Below are positions 18,614-27,766 of a DNA stretch of 64,000 bases, in pieces. The position numbers were made by a program, and so were the translations under genes. Numbering within the stretch: the first letter of the stretch is position 1; each line of letters begins with the position of its first letter. Source of the DNA: Sphingopyxis macrogoltabida (GTDB lineage: Bacteria > Pseudomonadota > Alphaproteobacteria > Sphingomonadales > Sphingomonadaceae); contig NZ_CP012700.1 of assembly GCF_001307295.1 (NCBI RefSeq), positions 3,165,001-3,229,000 on the forward strand, read 5' to 3'. The notes under the pieces are model-generated. The model made no database searches. It saw only the letters and a program-made list of their open reading frames with translations, and had not been told where the DNA came from.

Positions 18614-19690
18614 TCAGCCGTTCTGCGCCCGGTGCAGCAATTTGTGATCGGCGAGGACCAGCGCCATCATGGCTTCGACGACCGGCGCGCCGCGGATGCC
18701 GACGCATGGATCGTGACGTCCCTTGGTGACGATGTCGGTCGCCTCGCCCGCCTTGTTGATCGTCGGCACGGGGGTCAGGATCGAACTCGTCGGCTTGAAC
18801 GCGACGCGGACGACGACGGGCTGGCCGGTCGAGATGCCGCCCGCAATGCCGCCGGCATTGTTCGACAGGAAATCGGGACGGTTGCTGCCGTCGGTCGCGG
18901 GGCGCATCGGGTCGGCATTTTCCTCGCCGCGCAGCCGGGCGGCCGTGAAACCCGCGCCGATCTCGACGCCTTTGACGGCATTGATTCCTATCATCGCGGC
19001 GGCAAGGTCGCTGTCGAGCTTGGCATAGATAGGCGCGCCCCACCCGGCGGGGACGCCGCTCGCCGCGCATTCGATCACCGCGCCCAGCGAACTGCCCGAC
19101 TTGCGCGCGGCATCCATCAGCCCTTCCCAGCGCTGCGCCGCAGCGGGGTCGGGGCAGAAAAAGGGATTGCGGTCAATCTCTTCGAGGTCGAAGTTCGTGG
19201 GGTCGATTGCGTCGCCGCCGATTTCGGCGACCCACGCGTGGATCTGGACCTCGGGGATCACCAGCCGCGCGACGCCGCCTGCGGCAACGCGCGCCGCGGT
19301 TTCGCGCGCGCTCGACCGGCCGCCGCCGCGATAGTCGCGGATACCGTATTTGGCGTCATAGGCGTAGTCGGCGTGGCCGGGGCGATAGGCCTGCGCGATC
19401 TCGCCATAATCCTTCGACCGCTGGTCGACATTCTCGATCATCAGGCTGATCGGCGTGCCCGTCGTCTTGCCCTCGAACACCCCCGACAGGATGCGCACCT
19501 GATCGGGTTCCTGTCGCTGCGTCGTGTGGCGCGACTGGCCGGGACGGCGCTTGTCGAGAAAAGGCTGGATGTCGGCTTCGGACAGCGACAGGCGCGGCGG
19601 ACAGCCATCGACAACGGCGCCGAGCGCGGGGCCGTGGCTTTCCCCCCAAGTCGTGAAGCGAAGAACGCGTCCGAAGCTGTTGAAACTCAT
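18614..19690 (-). CDS. aroC: Chorismate synthase
   Basis: Catalyses the last step of the shikimate pathway, EPSP to chorismate, with reduced FMN. The 358 residues begin [20 protein letters not shown], the standard start; an upstream in-frame ATG at 19723 adds 11 unrelated residues. Conserved blocks are [43 protein letters not shown], and the C-terminal [18 protein letters not shown]. It sits in a minus-strand run with fabI and the GNAT gene upstream and SLC13 downstream. Confidence 0.98.
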   Translation of the reverse strand: MSFNSFGRVLRFTTWGESHGPALGAVVDGCPPRLSLSEADIQPFLDKRRPGQSRHTTQRQEPDQVRILSGVFEGKTTGTPISLMIENVDQRSKDYGEIAQAYRPGHADYAYDAKYGIRDYRGGGRSSARETAARVAAGGVARLVIPEVQIHAWVAEIGGDAIDPTNFDLEEIDRNPFFCPDPAAAQRWEGLMDAARKSGSSLGAVIECAASGVPAGWGAPIYAKLDSDLAAAMIGINAVKGVEIGAGFTAARLRGEENADPMRPATDGSNRPDFLSNNAGGIAGGISTGQPVVVRVAFKPTSSILTPVPTINKAGEATDIVTKGRHDPCVGIRGAPVVEAMMALVLADHKLLHRAQNG

Positions 19691-19694
19691 CGCC

Positions 19695-20225
19695 TTACCC
19701 CATCCGGCCAAATGCGGGCGCATAGTCCGCGCGTCCGCCTAGCGGCCAAGCCGCGTCCGAGTCCAGCATCATCGCCATGAAATGCGGCCCCGCGAAAGGC
19801 GAAGCGAAGCGCGCGGCGAGGTCCGTCGAATAGCCGAAGCGCGGATAATAGGCTTCGTGACCGAGAACGAAGCTGATCGTCACGCCTTGCGCGCGGAGCA
19901 CCTCCAGCCCGGCGCGGATCAGCGCATCGCCGATGCCCTGCCGCTGGAAAGCCGGCGCAACCGAGACCGGCGCGAGCCCCGCCGCGGACAGGGCGGCACC
20001 GTCGGCATCGACATCCATGCGGCTGAACAACACATGCCCGATAATCGCGCCGCCGCTTTCGGCGACCAGCGAAACGAGCGTATCGCCGTCTTCGCCCACC
20101 ATCCGCACGAGGTCCGCCTCCCCCTGATGACCGAATTCGGTCTCCGCGAAGGCCGCCCGGATCACCACATCGATCGCCTCGGCATCCTCCGCACGTGCGG
20201 GTCGGATGACGAGGCCGTCAGGCAA
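19695..20225 (-). CDS. GNAT-family N-acetyltransferase
   Basis: A 176-residue acetyltransferase of the YhbS-like group. The acetyl-CoA pyrophosphate loop is [22 protein letters not shown], and [11 protein letters not shown] is typical of the subfamily. The best start is a TTG at 20225, overlapping the fabI stop by 8 bp, which suggests translational coupling. No substrate can be assigned. Confidence 0.88.
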   Translation of the reverse strand: MPDGLVIRPARAEDAEAIDVVIRAAFAETEFGHQGEADLVRMVGEDGDTLVSLVAESGGAIIGHVLFSRMDVDADGAALSAAGLAPVSVAPAFQRQGIGDALIRAGLEVLRAQGVTISFVLGHEAYYPRFGYSTDLAARFASPFAGPHFMAMMLDSDAAWPLGGRADYAPAFGRMG

Positions 20226-21045
20226 GCGCGATGTCCGGCGCGTCTTCCTGCTTCATGCCGACGGTGTGGTAACCCGCATCGACATGATGCGTCTCGCCGG
20301 TGACGCCCGCCGAAAGGTCGCTGAGCAGATAGAGCGCCGAGCCTCCCACGTCGTCGATCGTGACGTTGCGGCGCAGCGGCGCATTATGCTCGTTCCACTT
20401 CAGGATCAGGCGGAAATCTCCGATCCCCGATGCCGCCAGCGTCTTGATCGGACCGGCCGAGATCGCGTTCACGCGCACGCCCTGCGGGCCATAGTCGTTG
20501 GCGAGATATTTGACGCTGGTTTCGAGCGCCGATTTGGCGACGCCCATGACGTTGTAATGCGGGATCACCTTTTCGGCGCCATAATAGCTGAGGGTCAGCA
20601 GCGAGCCGCCGCCTTCGCCGGTTTCGGGATCGAGCGGCGTTATCATCGCCGCCGCGCGTTTTGCCACCGCGGTGAAGCTGTAGACGCTGATGTTCATCGT
20701 CATCAGAAAGTCTTCGAGCGTGACGTCGGCATAATGGCCGCGCAGCGCCTCCTTGTTCGTATAGCCGATCGCGTGGACGACGAAGTCGATCGTCGGCCAG
20801 CGCGCGGCCAGCGTGGCGAAGGCCGCGTCGAGATTGTCCATGTCGGCAACGTCGCAATCTATCAGGAAATCGCAGCCGAGCTGGTCGGCGAGCGGCTTCA
20901 CCCGCTTTTCCATCACTTCGCCCTGATAGCTGATCGCGAGCTCGGCGCCCGCGCCGTGCAACGCCTTGGCAATGCCCCAGGCAAGCGATTTGTCGTTCGC
21001 GAGGCCCATTATCAGCCCGCGCTTGCCCTTCATCAGACCCGTCAT
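20218..21045 (-). CDS. fabI: Enoyl-[acyl-carrier-protein] reductase FabI
   Basis: NADH-dependent reductase for the last step of each fatty-acid elongation cycle. The 275 residues contain the cofactor motif GLANDKSLAWGIAKALHGAG. The catalytic region is SYYGAEKVIPHYNVMGVAKSA, in which Tyr164 and Lys171 form the Tyr-x6-Lys pair of FabI. The ATG overlaps the YihY stop (ATGA) and the 3' end overlaps the GNAT start. Confidence 0.97.
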   Translation of the reverse strand: MTGLMKGKRGLIMGLANDKSLAWGIAKALHGAGAELAISYQGEVMEKRVKPLADQLGCDFLIDCDVADMDNLDAAFATLAARWPTIDFVVHAIGYTNKEALRGHYADVTLEDFLMTMNISVYSFTAVAKRAAAMITPLDPETGEGGGSLLTLSYYGAEKVIPHYNVMGVAKSALETSVKYLANDYGPQGVRVNAISAGPIKTLAASGIGDFRLILKWNEHNAPLRRNVTIDDVGGSALYLLSDLSAGVTGETHHVDAGYHTVGMKQEDAPDIALA

Positions 21046-22127
21046 TCTTCTTCTCCGGCCTTTTTGGCTTCAATAATGATGTCGTCGACGCGCCCAATAG
21101 CGTCGTGTCCCAAATCCTCAACCTCTACCAAAGCGGCGTTGAGTTCGGCGCCCATCACCATACCCAATCCGACGAGGTAGAAAAAGAACAGCGCGATCAT
21201 CACCCCCGCAAGGCTGCCGTAGGTTGCGTCATAGCTGAGCAGGCTGGCGAGCAGCGGCGGCAGCGCCAGCGTCACGGCGATCCACCAGAGCGTCGTAAAC
21301 AGCGCCCCGGGCCATTTCGGGCAATTCTTCAGGCGACGGTATTTGGACGGGGTGAGGCTGTAGAACAGCATGTAGATGGCGAGAAACAGGCCGAAACCCG
21401 ACACGCCGCGCGAAATGAGGACGATCCCGACCGACTGGAAGCGTTCGGGAAGAACGCGCGTCACGAACTGTTCGACGCCGACGATCAGCACCTGCATGCT
21501 GAAAGAAAGCAGCATCAGTACGACTGCGCCGGTTATGATGCCGATCGAGAGCAGCCGGTAATGGAAGAAACCCTTGCTGAAGTGCGTGCCATAGGCGCGG
21601 CGGAGGATATCACGCACCGTCTCGATCAGGCTGCCCACCGTCCACAATGCGACGAGCGCGCCAAGCCAAAGGAAAATGCCGGTGCGCGCGGTCATAACCT
21701 CGCGGATCGGACCCGACAGCGCCTTAGCGACGCTGGGCGGCATCGTCGAGAACACCGCCTCGATCGCCGCCTCGCCGCCGCTGCTGCCACCGAAAATGCT
21801 GAGCGCCGCGGCGAGCAGGATGAAGAAGGGGAAGAGCGCGATCAGCGCCAAATAAGCGAGATTTCCCGCATGAATAAAGCCGTCGGTGTAGGTTCCGACG
21901 ACGACGCGGCGCGCGACCCGGAAGATGCGGGTCCCGGGCCCGAGCGTTTCGCGGCCACGATGGATCAGCCCCTCGGCGCGCGCCCGCAATTTGACCCGTT
22001 TGGCGCGTTCGGCGCGGGCTTCGGGCGAATGCGGCGAATGGCCTTCGGCGAGAAATTCCTTGCCGACTTCCTCGGCAATCTCGCGCTCGAGCGCGGCGAC
22101 GATCTTCTTTTCCGCCGGCTCAGCCAC
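21042..22127 (-). CDS. YihY/BrkB-family inner-membrane protein
   Basis: A 361-residue membrane protein of the YihY (formerly RNase BN) family. The first 65 residues are charged and cytoplasmic, with two Glu/Arg-rich helices. Then follow about six membrane helices, starting GNLAYLALIALFPFFILLAAALSIF and ending VMIALFFFYLVGLGMVMGAELNAALVE. A role in transport or envelope integrity is suspected for the family but not established. It is placed between the DnaJ-like gene (3 bp) and fabI (overlap). Confidence 0.9.
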   Translation of the reverse strand: MAEPAEKKIVAALEREIAEEVGKEFLAEGHSPHSPEARAERAKRVKLRARAEGLIHRGRETLGPGTRIFRVARRVVVGTYTDGFIHAGNLAYLALIALFPFFILLAAALSIFGGSSGGEAAIEAVFSTMPPSVAKALSGPIREVMTARTGIFLWLGALVALWTVGSLIETVRDILRRAYGTHFSKGFFHYRLLSIGIITGAVVLMLLSFSMQVLIVGVEQFVTRVLPERFQSVGIVLISRGVSGFGLFLAIYMLFYSLTPSKYRRLKNCPKWPGALFTTLWWIAVTLALPPLLASLLSYDATYGSLAGVMIALFFFYLVGLGMVMGAELNAALVEVEDLGHDAIGRVDDIIIEAKKAGEEE

Positions 22128-22130
22128 GCA

Positions 22131-23066
22131 TCACACACCGAGTTCCGCGCGCACCGGTCGGGGGTCGGTCCATTCGCTGACCAGCTTGACCAACGCGGCG
22201 TCGTCGGCGGGCAGGTCGACCATCAACCGCACGAGTTGATCGCCGCGTCCGCCGCTCTTCTGGCTGAAACCCTTGCCCTTGAGGCGCATCACCTTGCCCG
22301 AAGTCGATCCCGCGGGAATCGACAGCATCACCGGGCCGTCGACCGTCGGCACCTTGACCTTCGCACCATTGACCGCCTCGCCCAATGTCACTGGCAGGTC
22401 GAGACGGATATTGGCGCCCTCGCGCACGAAGAAGGGATGATCCTTGACGGTGATCGTGACGATGCCGTCGCCGTTGCCGCCGGGGCCCGGCTGCCCCTTG
22501 CCGGCGAGGCGCATCTGCGTGCCGGTTTCGACGCCGGCGGGCAATTTGAGGTCGATCGTACCGCCGTCGGCGAGCGTGATCCGCTGCGGCGCCTGCGTCG
22601 CGGCATCGATGAAGGATACCGACAGGCGATAGGCGACATTGGCGCCCTTCGGCGGCGCCGCGCCGCGACCGCCGAAACCGCCGAACGGGCCGCCGCCGCC
22701 GCCACCGCCGCGACCACCGAACAAGCCCTCGAAGATGTCGCCGAAGTCGGCGCCGTCATTGCCGAATCCGCCGAAACCACCCTGCTGGCCGCGCGGATCG
22801 CCGCGGAAACCGCCGCCTCCGCCATAGCCGAACGGCATCGCCGGATTGCCATCGGCATCGATTTCGCCGCGATCGAACTGCGCGCGTTTGGTCTTGTCGG
22901 AAAGCAGGTCGTAGGCCCGGGTGACGTCCGAAAACTTTTCCGACGCCTTGGGATTGTCCTTGTTCTTGTCGGGGTGCAATTCCTTGGCGAGCTTGCGATA
23001 GGCGGATTTGATCTCCGCTTCGCTGGCGCTCTTCGCAACGCCGAGGGTGGAATAGGGGTCTGCCAT
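22131..23066 (-). CDS. DnaJ/CbpA-like J-domain co-chaperone
   Basis: A 311-residue Hsp40 of the CbpA type. The N-terminal J domain (MADPYSTLGVAKSASEAEIKSAYRKLAKELHPDKN) carries the HPD motif. A Gly/Phe-rich linker follows (GGGGGFRGDPRGQQGGFGG...), then the C-terminal substrate domains. The zinc-finger region of true DnaJ is absent. The start at 23066 is the J-domain methionine; a longer in-frame start at 23132 is not supported. It leads the minus-strand run to SLC13 and is divergent from pdxH. Confidence 0.93.
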   Translation of the reverse strand: MADPYSTLGVAKSASEAEIKSAYRKLAKELHPDKNKDNPKASEKFSDVTRAYDLLSDKTKRAQFDRGEIDADGNPAMPFGYGGGGGFRGDPRGQQGGFGGFGNDGADFGDIFEGLFGGRGGGGGGGPFGGFGGRGAAPPKGANVAYRLSVSFIDAATQAPQRITLADGGTIDLKLPAGVETGTQMRLAGKGQPGPGGNGDGIVTITVKDHPFFVREGANIRLDLPVTLGEAVNGAKVKVPTVDGPVMLSIPAGSTSGKVMRLKGKGFSQKSGGRGDQLVRLMVDLPADDAALVKLVSEWTDPRPVRAELGV

Positions 23067-23204
23067 ATGTCTTCTGTAGCCCGATAAGTGTTTGGCCGGG
23101 AAGGCCCGATTGCGCGCGCCATGTGGGAACATCGCAGCAGAGGGTCAAGTTCCCGCCGATGATCGCGCTTTCACTAGATCAAGGGGCACGATAGAAGCGC
23201 CCGC

Positions 23205-23783
23205 ATGACGACCGATCCTTTCGCCCTGTTCGACAACTGGTACGCCGAAGCCCGCGCGAGCGAGCCCAACGACGCAAACGCGATGGCGCTCGCGACGACG
23301 ACCGCCGACGGACGCCCGTCGCTGCGCATGGTGCTGCTGAAAGGTCATGGCCCCGACGGGTTCGTCTTCTACACCAATCTCGACAGCCGCAAGGGCGGCG
23401 AGCTTGCGGCGAACCCGCATGTCGCGCTGCTCTTTCACTGGAAGTCGCTGCGTCGCCAGATCCGCATAGAGGGGCCGGTCGGGCCGGTCGACGATGCCAC
23501 CGCCGACGCCTATTTCGCGACGCGCGGCCGCGATTCGCAGCTTGGCGCCTGGGCGAGCGACCAGTCGCGCCCGCTCGACAACCGCGAGACATTCGAGGCT
23601 CGCTTTGCGGACATGGAAGCGCGCTTCGCGGGACAGGACGTCCCGCGCCCGCCGCGCTGGTCGGGCTGGCGCGTCACGCCGGAACGCATCGAATTTTGGC
23701 AGGACCGCGCGCACCGTCTGCACGAACGCACGCTGTTCGTGCGCGAGGGCACGGGCTGGACGAAAGGAATGCTATACCCATGA
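23205..23783 (+). CDS. pdxH: Pyridoxamine 5'-phosphate oxidase
   Basis: FMN enzyme that oxidises pyridoxine or pyridoxamine 5'-phosphate to pyridoxal 5'-phosphate. The 192 residues show the FMN/PLP-binding RPSLRMVLLKGHGPDGFVFYTNLDSRKGGEL block and ALLFHWKSLRRQIRIEG. WSGWRVTPERIEFWQ and the C-terminal HERTLFVREGTGW are also typical. The tail ends MLYP in place of the usual RLxP. Its stop overlaps the start of the PhzF-like gene. Confidence 0.96.
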   Translation: MTTDPFALFDNWYAEARASEPNDANAMALATTTADGRPSLRMVLLKGHGPDGFVFYTNLDSRKGGELAANPHVALLFHWKSLRRQIRIEGPVGPVDDATADAYFATRGRDSQLGAWASDQSRPLDNRETFEARFADMEARFAGQDVPRPPRWSGWRVTPERIEFWQDRAHRLHERTLFVREGTGWTKGMLYP

Positions 23784-24601
23784 GCGCATCACGGCCCCTG
23801 CCCATCACCCGGGTCGACGCCTTCGCCGACCGCCCCTTCGCCGGCAATCCCGCCGCGGTGATGCCGCTCGACGAATGGCTGGACGACGCCGTGCTGCAGG
23901 CGATCGCCGCCGAGAATAATCTCGCCGAGACCGCCTTCCTGATTCCCGACGAAAGCGGGGACGCCGATTATGAACTGCGCTGGTTTACGCCGGGCGTGGA
24001 GGTCGCGCTGTGCGGTCATGCAACGCTCGCGAGCGGGCATGTGCTGCTGTCGGCCGCGCCTTGGCGGAACGAGATGGTATTTCGCACGCGCAAGGCCGGC
24101 TTGCTGCGCGTCGCGCGCAACGGCGAAGACGAAGGCTATAAAATGGCCCTGCCCGCCTATCCGCCGGCGCCGAAGGCGATGCCCGACATCGTGCGGGCAA
24201 TGGGCGGCGACGTCCTTGAGACGCTATGGCACGACGGCGGTTACGCACTGATCGTCTATCCCAATGCCGCCAGCGTCCGCGCGCTCGAACCCGACCTCCG
24301 CGCGCTGAAGGCGGGCGGCGACATCCTCTATATCGCGACGGCGCCGGGCACGGGCGACGCGTCGGGCGCCGTCGTGGTCAGCCGGGCCTTTGCGCCGGGC
24401 GCGGGAATCGACGAGGACCCGGTCACCGGGTCGGCACACAGCGTGTTGACCCCCTATTGGTCGACGCGGCTGCGCCGCGACAGCTTCGCAGCCTATCAGG
24501 CGAGCGCTCGCGGCGGGCATGTCGGCTGCCGGATGGATGGCGAGCAGGTCGAGTTGACGGGGAATTGCGTCACAACTCTGGTTGGCGACTTTCTCCTGTA
24601 A
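23780..24601 (+). CDS. PhzF-family phenazine biosynthesis-like isomerase
   Basis: A 273-residue member of the PhzF/diaminopimelate-epimerase-like fold. The catalytic glutamate lies in AAENNLAETAFL, and the second-domain signature is DEDPVTGSAHSVLTPYW. The ATG at 23780 overlaps the pdxH stop (ATGA), so the two are cotranscribed. Most chromosomal members outside phenazine clusters have no known substrate, and no phenazine genes are near. Confidence 0.92.
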   Translation: MSASRPLPITRVDAFADRPFAGNPAAVMPLDEWLDDAVLQAIAAENNLAETAFLIPDESGDADYELRWFTPGVEVALCGHATLASGHVLLSAAPWRNEMVFRTRKAGLLRVARNGEDEGYKMALPAYPPAPKAMPDIVRAMGGDVLETLWHDGGYALIVYPNAASVRALEPDLRALKAGGDILYIATAPGTGDASGAVVVSRAFAPGAGIDEDPVTGSAHSVLTPYWSTRLRRDSFAAYQASARGGHVGCRMDGEQVELTGNCVTTLVGDFLL

Positions 24602-24685
24602 GCCACCGTTGCCGTGCGGCCCGCCAAAAAGAGAACGTTCACAATAATGCTTGTCCGGGTGCCCGGCAGGGGTTAGCCTTTGCCC

Positions 24686-25891
24686 ATGGGGTTTCTGATC
24701 GATCTGGCCTGCTTCCTGTTCGTGCCCGTTATCTGCTGGCGCCTCGTCCGCGGCGCTGTCCCCATGGCGGTGCTGCCGATCCTGACCGGACTTGCGGTGG
24801 CGATCGCGGCGGATCGTTTCGGCTTCGACAAGTCGGTTCTCGGGCCATCGAAATGGGGCGAAACGATCGGATGGGTTGGGGTGCTGATACTCGCGTTCAT
24901 CGCAGGACTCGAAACGCGGATCACCGCAAATTCCGGGCCAAGGTCCGGTAGCCGGGTGGCGACCACCGCGCTGGTCGGCGTTGCTTTGCCGTTCGCGGTC
25001 GGTTTCGTCGTCATCCTGTCGGGCGCGATGAACATGGTGCTCGCCCAGCCGGCGGGGGTTTCAAGCCTGCTGTCGGCGAGCGCGATCGGGCTGTGCCTTG
25101 CGGTCAGCGCGTTGCCGGTGCTCGTCGGAATCGTCCGCGAATTGCCGATGGAAGACCGCCCGCTCGGCAATTTGTCGCTCCGCATTGCGGCGCTCGACGA
25201 CGCGATCCTGTGGATCGGACTCGCTGCATTGCTCTTCCTGCACAAGGGCGAAACCGATTCTCTGTTTGCCGGCGGCCTGCCGCAAGCCGGGGCGATCGCC
25301 GTCTTCGCGGCGATGATCGCGGTTCGCAGGCGGTTTGTCGACCGGCTGCCCGACCATATCCTGATCAGCGGCGCGCTCGGCATCGCCTATCTTGCGGCGG
25401 GTACCTGGGCGACGAGCATGCTCGGCCTGCACGAATTGCTCGGCGCCTATTTCGCCGGCATGCTGGCGCCGCGGCAGCTCGCGGAACATTTGCACCCGGA
25501 AGCGCTCGGCAAGCTGGCGCTGTTCGGCCTGTCGCCGCTGTTTTTCGCGCATCGCGGATTGAGCATCGACGGCGCAGTCGTGACTGCGGAAGCACTCGGC
25601 GTGGCGCTCGCCCTGCTCTTGCTCGCGGGCCTGTCCAAGGTGGCGGCGGTGCATATCGCGCCGCCGGTGGCGGACATGCAGATGACCGAGCGTACCCGGC
25701 TGGGCCTGTTGCTTCAGTGCAAGGGGCTGATGGAAATCGTCGCCGCAACGATCCTCGTGCAGGCGGGACTGATCACGCCGACTGTCTTTGCGGTGCTGGT
25801 AACGCTGGCGCTGATATCGACGACCCTGACCGTCCCGTTGTTTCGCTCTGTCTCCCGCGCTCGCGCGATGCAGCGGAAACCCGCCCGCTGA
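24686..25891 (+). CDS. Kef-type cation:proton antiporter, membrane domain only
   Basis: A 401-residue CPA2-like membrane protein with about twelve hydrophobic helices. VLILAFIAGLETR is the family's L(I)AGLE helix, and LLGAYFAGMLAPRQLAEHL is the later one. It lacks the C-terminal NAD-binding RCK domain of KefB/KefC. ATG at 24686 is preferred; a TTG two codons earlier is closer to the AGGGG. Ion specificity cannot be told. Confidence 0.85.
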   Translation: MGFLIDLACFLFVPVICWRLVRGAVPMAVLPILTGLAVAIAADRFGFDKSVLGPSKWGETIGWVGVLILAFIAGLETRITANSGPRSGSRVATTALVGVALPFAVGFVVILSGAMNMVLAQPAGVSSLLSASAIGLCLAVSALPVLVGIVRELPMEDRPLGNLSLRIAALDDAILWIGLAALLFLHKGETDSLFAGGLPQAGAIAVFAAMIAVRRRFVDRLPDHILISGALGIAYLAAGTWATSMLGLHELLGAYFAGMLAPRQLAEHLHPEALGKLALFGLSPLFFAHRGLSIDGAVVTAEALGVALALLLLAGLSKVAAVHIAPPVADMQMTERTRLGLLLQCKGLMEIVAATILVQAGLITPTVFAVLVTLALISTTLTVPLFRSVSRARAMQRKPAR

Positions 25892-25915
25892 TCCGCCGTC
25901 GGGGCGACGATCGAA

Positions 25916-27073
25916 TCAGAGCGCGGCCGTCAAATCCGCCAGATGCCGCCGCAGCGCAGGAAACTGTTCGTCGCTTGTGATGCCGAGCCGCACGATCGTC
26001 ACCCGCTGCGACGGCGAAACGATGATATACTGGCCCTGATGCCCGATGCAGGCGAACAGGTCGTTCGGACCGCGATCGGGCCACAGTGCCACGTCGGCGC
26101 CGGCTGGGCGGCGGCGGTTGAGCCAGATATGCCCGCCATAGCCCGCGTCGTTCGCCGACGGCGACAGCATGAAATTCATCCAGGTTTCGGGTAGCAGCCG
26201 CTGGCCGTTCACGACGCCGTGATTGCGCAAAAACTCGCCGAACCTGGCATAGTCGCGCGCCGTCGCGTGCATGATCGACCCGCCGATCATGGTGCCCTTC
26301 GCGTCGAATTCGGGGGTCAGGCTGGTCATGCCGAGCGGTTCGGCAAGCCGCCCCTGAATAAACTCGCGCACCGCATCGCGCCGGGCCGCAGGATTTTGCG
26401 AAGGGGTCAGCGTGTCGGCCAATATGTCGGCGAGGATGACGCTGGTCGCCGAGCTATAGTTGAAAACCTCGCCCGGCTGCGCCGCCGCAGGCTTGGCCTC
26501 GGCAAAAGCGGCCATGTCCCCTGCACCGCCGCCGAACAGCATCGTGACGGTGTCGCCATCCCAGACCGGATCGCCATTTTCGATATGCTCGAGCCCCGAC
26601 GACATGTGGAGAAGATGCTTGAGCGTGATCGCACCGCGCGGATCGCCGCTGCGCTGCCACGCCGCGACCGGGGCGGGGCCGTCGAGCGACAACTGGCCGT
26701 CGGAGACGAGGAAACCGGTGAGCACGGCGGTAATGCTCTTTGCCATCGACCAGCTGATCAGCTTGCTGTCCGGTCCAAAACCCGCACCATAGCGTTCGTA
26801 GACCGGTTCGCCGTCGCGGAGCACGTACAGCGCGCGGGTTTCCCCCACATCGTCCGCATCGACGAACAGCGCATCGGCCCGGGCCTTGATCGCGGGATCG
26901 AGGACGGGAAGCGCCTGCGAGGCTTCGACCGGCGCGACATCGTCGAGCGACGCGCCGAGTTTCGGCGCGGGCGATGCGGGAGCAATGGCGCCCTGCCCCG
27001 CCGCGTGCGTCAGCGACCAGCCCCCCAGCATCACGAGCGCGGCACTTGCCAGCATGGCTTTTTTCGTGATCAT
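25916..27073 (-). CDS. Serine hydrolase of the beta-lactamase/class C family
   Basis: A 385-residue exported hydrolase. The signal peptide is MITKKAMLASAALVMLGGWSLTHA. The S-x-x-K motif is WSMAKS (Ser109, Lys112), and YSSATSVILADILA carries the tyrosine motif (YxS). Probably an esterase or D-Ala-D-Ala-type peptidase rather than a lactamase; substrate unknown. Its ATG and the ATG of the opposite-strand gene share the four bases CATG at 27071-27074. Confidence 0.9.
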   Translation of the reverse strand: MITKKAMLASAALVMLGGWSLTHAAGQGAIAPASPAPKLGASLDDVAPVEASQALPVLDPAIKARADALFVDADDVGETRALYVLRDGEPVYERYGAGFGPDSKLISWSMAKSITAVLTGFLVSDGQLSLDGPAPVAAWQRSGDPRGAITLKHLLHMSSGLEHIENGDPVWDGDTVTMLFGGGAGDMAAFAEAKPAAAQPGEVFNYSSATSVILADILADTLTPSQNPAARRDAVREFIQGRLAEPLGMTSLTPEFDAKGTMIGGSIMHATARDYARFGEFLRNHGVVNGQRLLPETWMNFMLSPSANDAGYGGHIWLNRRRPAGADVALWPDRGPNDLFACIGHQGQYIIVSPSQRVTIVRLGITSDEQFPALRRHLADLTAAL

Positions 27074-27512
27074 GGCTGCGGTGACTAACACCAACCCACC
27101 GGGCACGGCAACGCCCGACCCATTACCGCCCGCACCGACACCTTCGGCCCCGCCGCCCGAGGTGCCGAAGAAGCTGCGCGGCAGGCCGCGGCAGAGCCGC
27201 TGGGGCGGATGCCTGCCGTGGGTGCTGATCCTGCTCGCGCTGATGACGGTCTTCGCGATCTGGAAGTTCCCTTCGTTCAAGGCGCAGGCCGAACTCGGCT
27301 CCGCCTATGCTGCGCGAGTCGGTTGCTCATGCCGCTATGTCCAGGGCCGCAGCCTCGAAAGCTGCCAGAGCGATTTCGAACCGGGGATGGAGATGGTCTC
27401 GCTGGCCGAAGACACGGCGACGAAGACGATCACCGGCAGCGTACCGCTGCTCGCTTCGCGCAGCGCGCGTTTTGCCGATGCGAACGGCTGCCTGCTCAAT
27501 CCGGCCGATTAG
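27072..27512 (+). CDS. Single-pass membrane protein with cysteine-rich periplasmic part
   Basis: I do not recognise the family. The 146 residues begin with a Pro-rich cytoplasmic segment (NPPGTATPDPLPPAPTPSAP), a basic patch and one membrane helix (LPWVLILLALMTVFAIW). The exported domain holds VGCSCRYVQGRSLESCQ and NGCLLNP, likely disulfides. ATG at 27072 overlaps the divergent serine hydrolase start. The stop overlaps by 4 bp the stop of the convergent membrane gene. Confidence 0.7.
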   Translation: MAAVTNTNPPGTATPDPLPPAPTPSAPPPEVPKKLRGRPRQSRWGGCLPWVLILLALMTVFAIWKFPSFKAQAELGSAYAARVGCSCRYVQGRSLESCQSDFEPGMEMVSLAEDTATKTITGSVPLLASRSARFADANGCLLNPAD

Positions 27513-27526
27513 CGCCGATTAGCGCC
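27507..27526. repeat. Tandem 10-bp duplication at convergent stops
   Basis: GATTAGCGCC occurs twice in a row. The first copy carries both stop codons, TAG on the plus strand and TAA on the minus strand, of two convergent genes. The second copy carries the same stops in the plus frame. Confidence 0.6.
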
Positions 27527-27763
27527 GAGACGCGCCGCCACAAACGCGATCGCTGCCGGAACGCCGAAGACGAGCAAGCCGATCACCGCTTCCTCGGCCC
27601 AGCCATAGCCCGCGTAGAGCACGCCGACGAGCAGGTTGCCGATCGACACGATCAGCCATAACGAAAGGAACAGACGGGTCGCACACCGTGCGTCGCGGAC
27701 GGCGAGGCGCAAGACGATCAGCAGGACAAGCCCCGCGAGCAGCATGACAGCCGTGTGTGACAT
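27509..27763 (-). CDS. Small hypothetical membrane protein
   Basis: An 84-residue protein with three hydrophobic stretches (VMLLAGLVLLIVLRLAV, LFLSLWLIVSIGNLLVGVLYAGYG, AVIGLLVFGVPAAIAFVAARL). It lies 3 bp after the AraC gene stop and is probably cotranscribed with it. No family recognised. Confidence 0.65.
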   Translation of the reverse strand: MSHTAVMLLAGLVLLIVLRLAVRDARCATRLFLSLWLIVSIGNLLVGVLYAGYGWAEEAVIGLLVFGVPAAIAFVAARLGANRR

Positions 27764-27766
27764 TGG

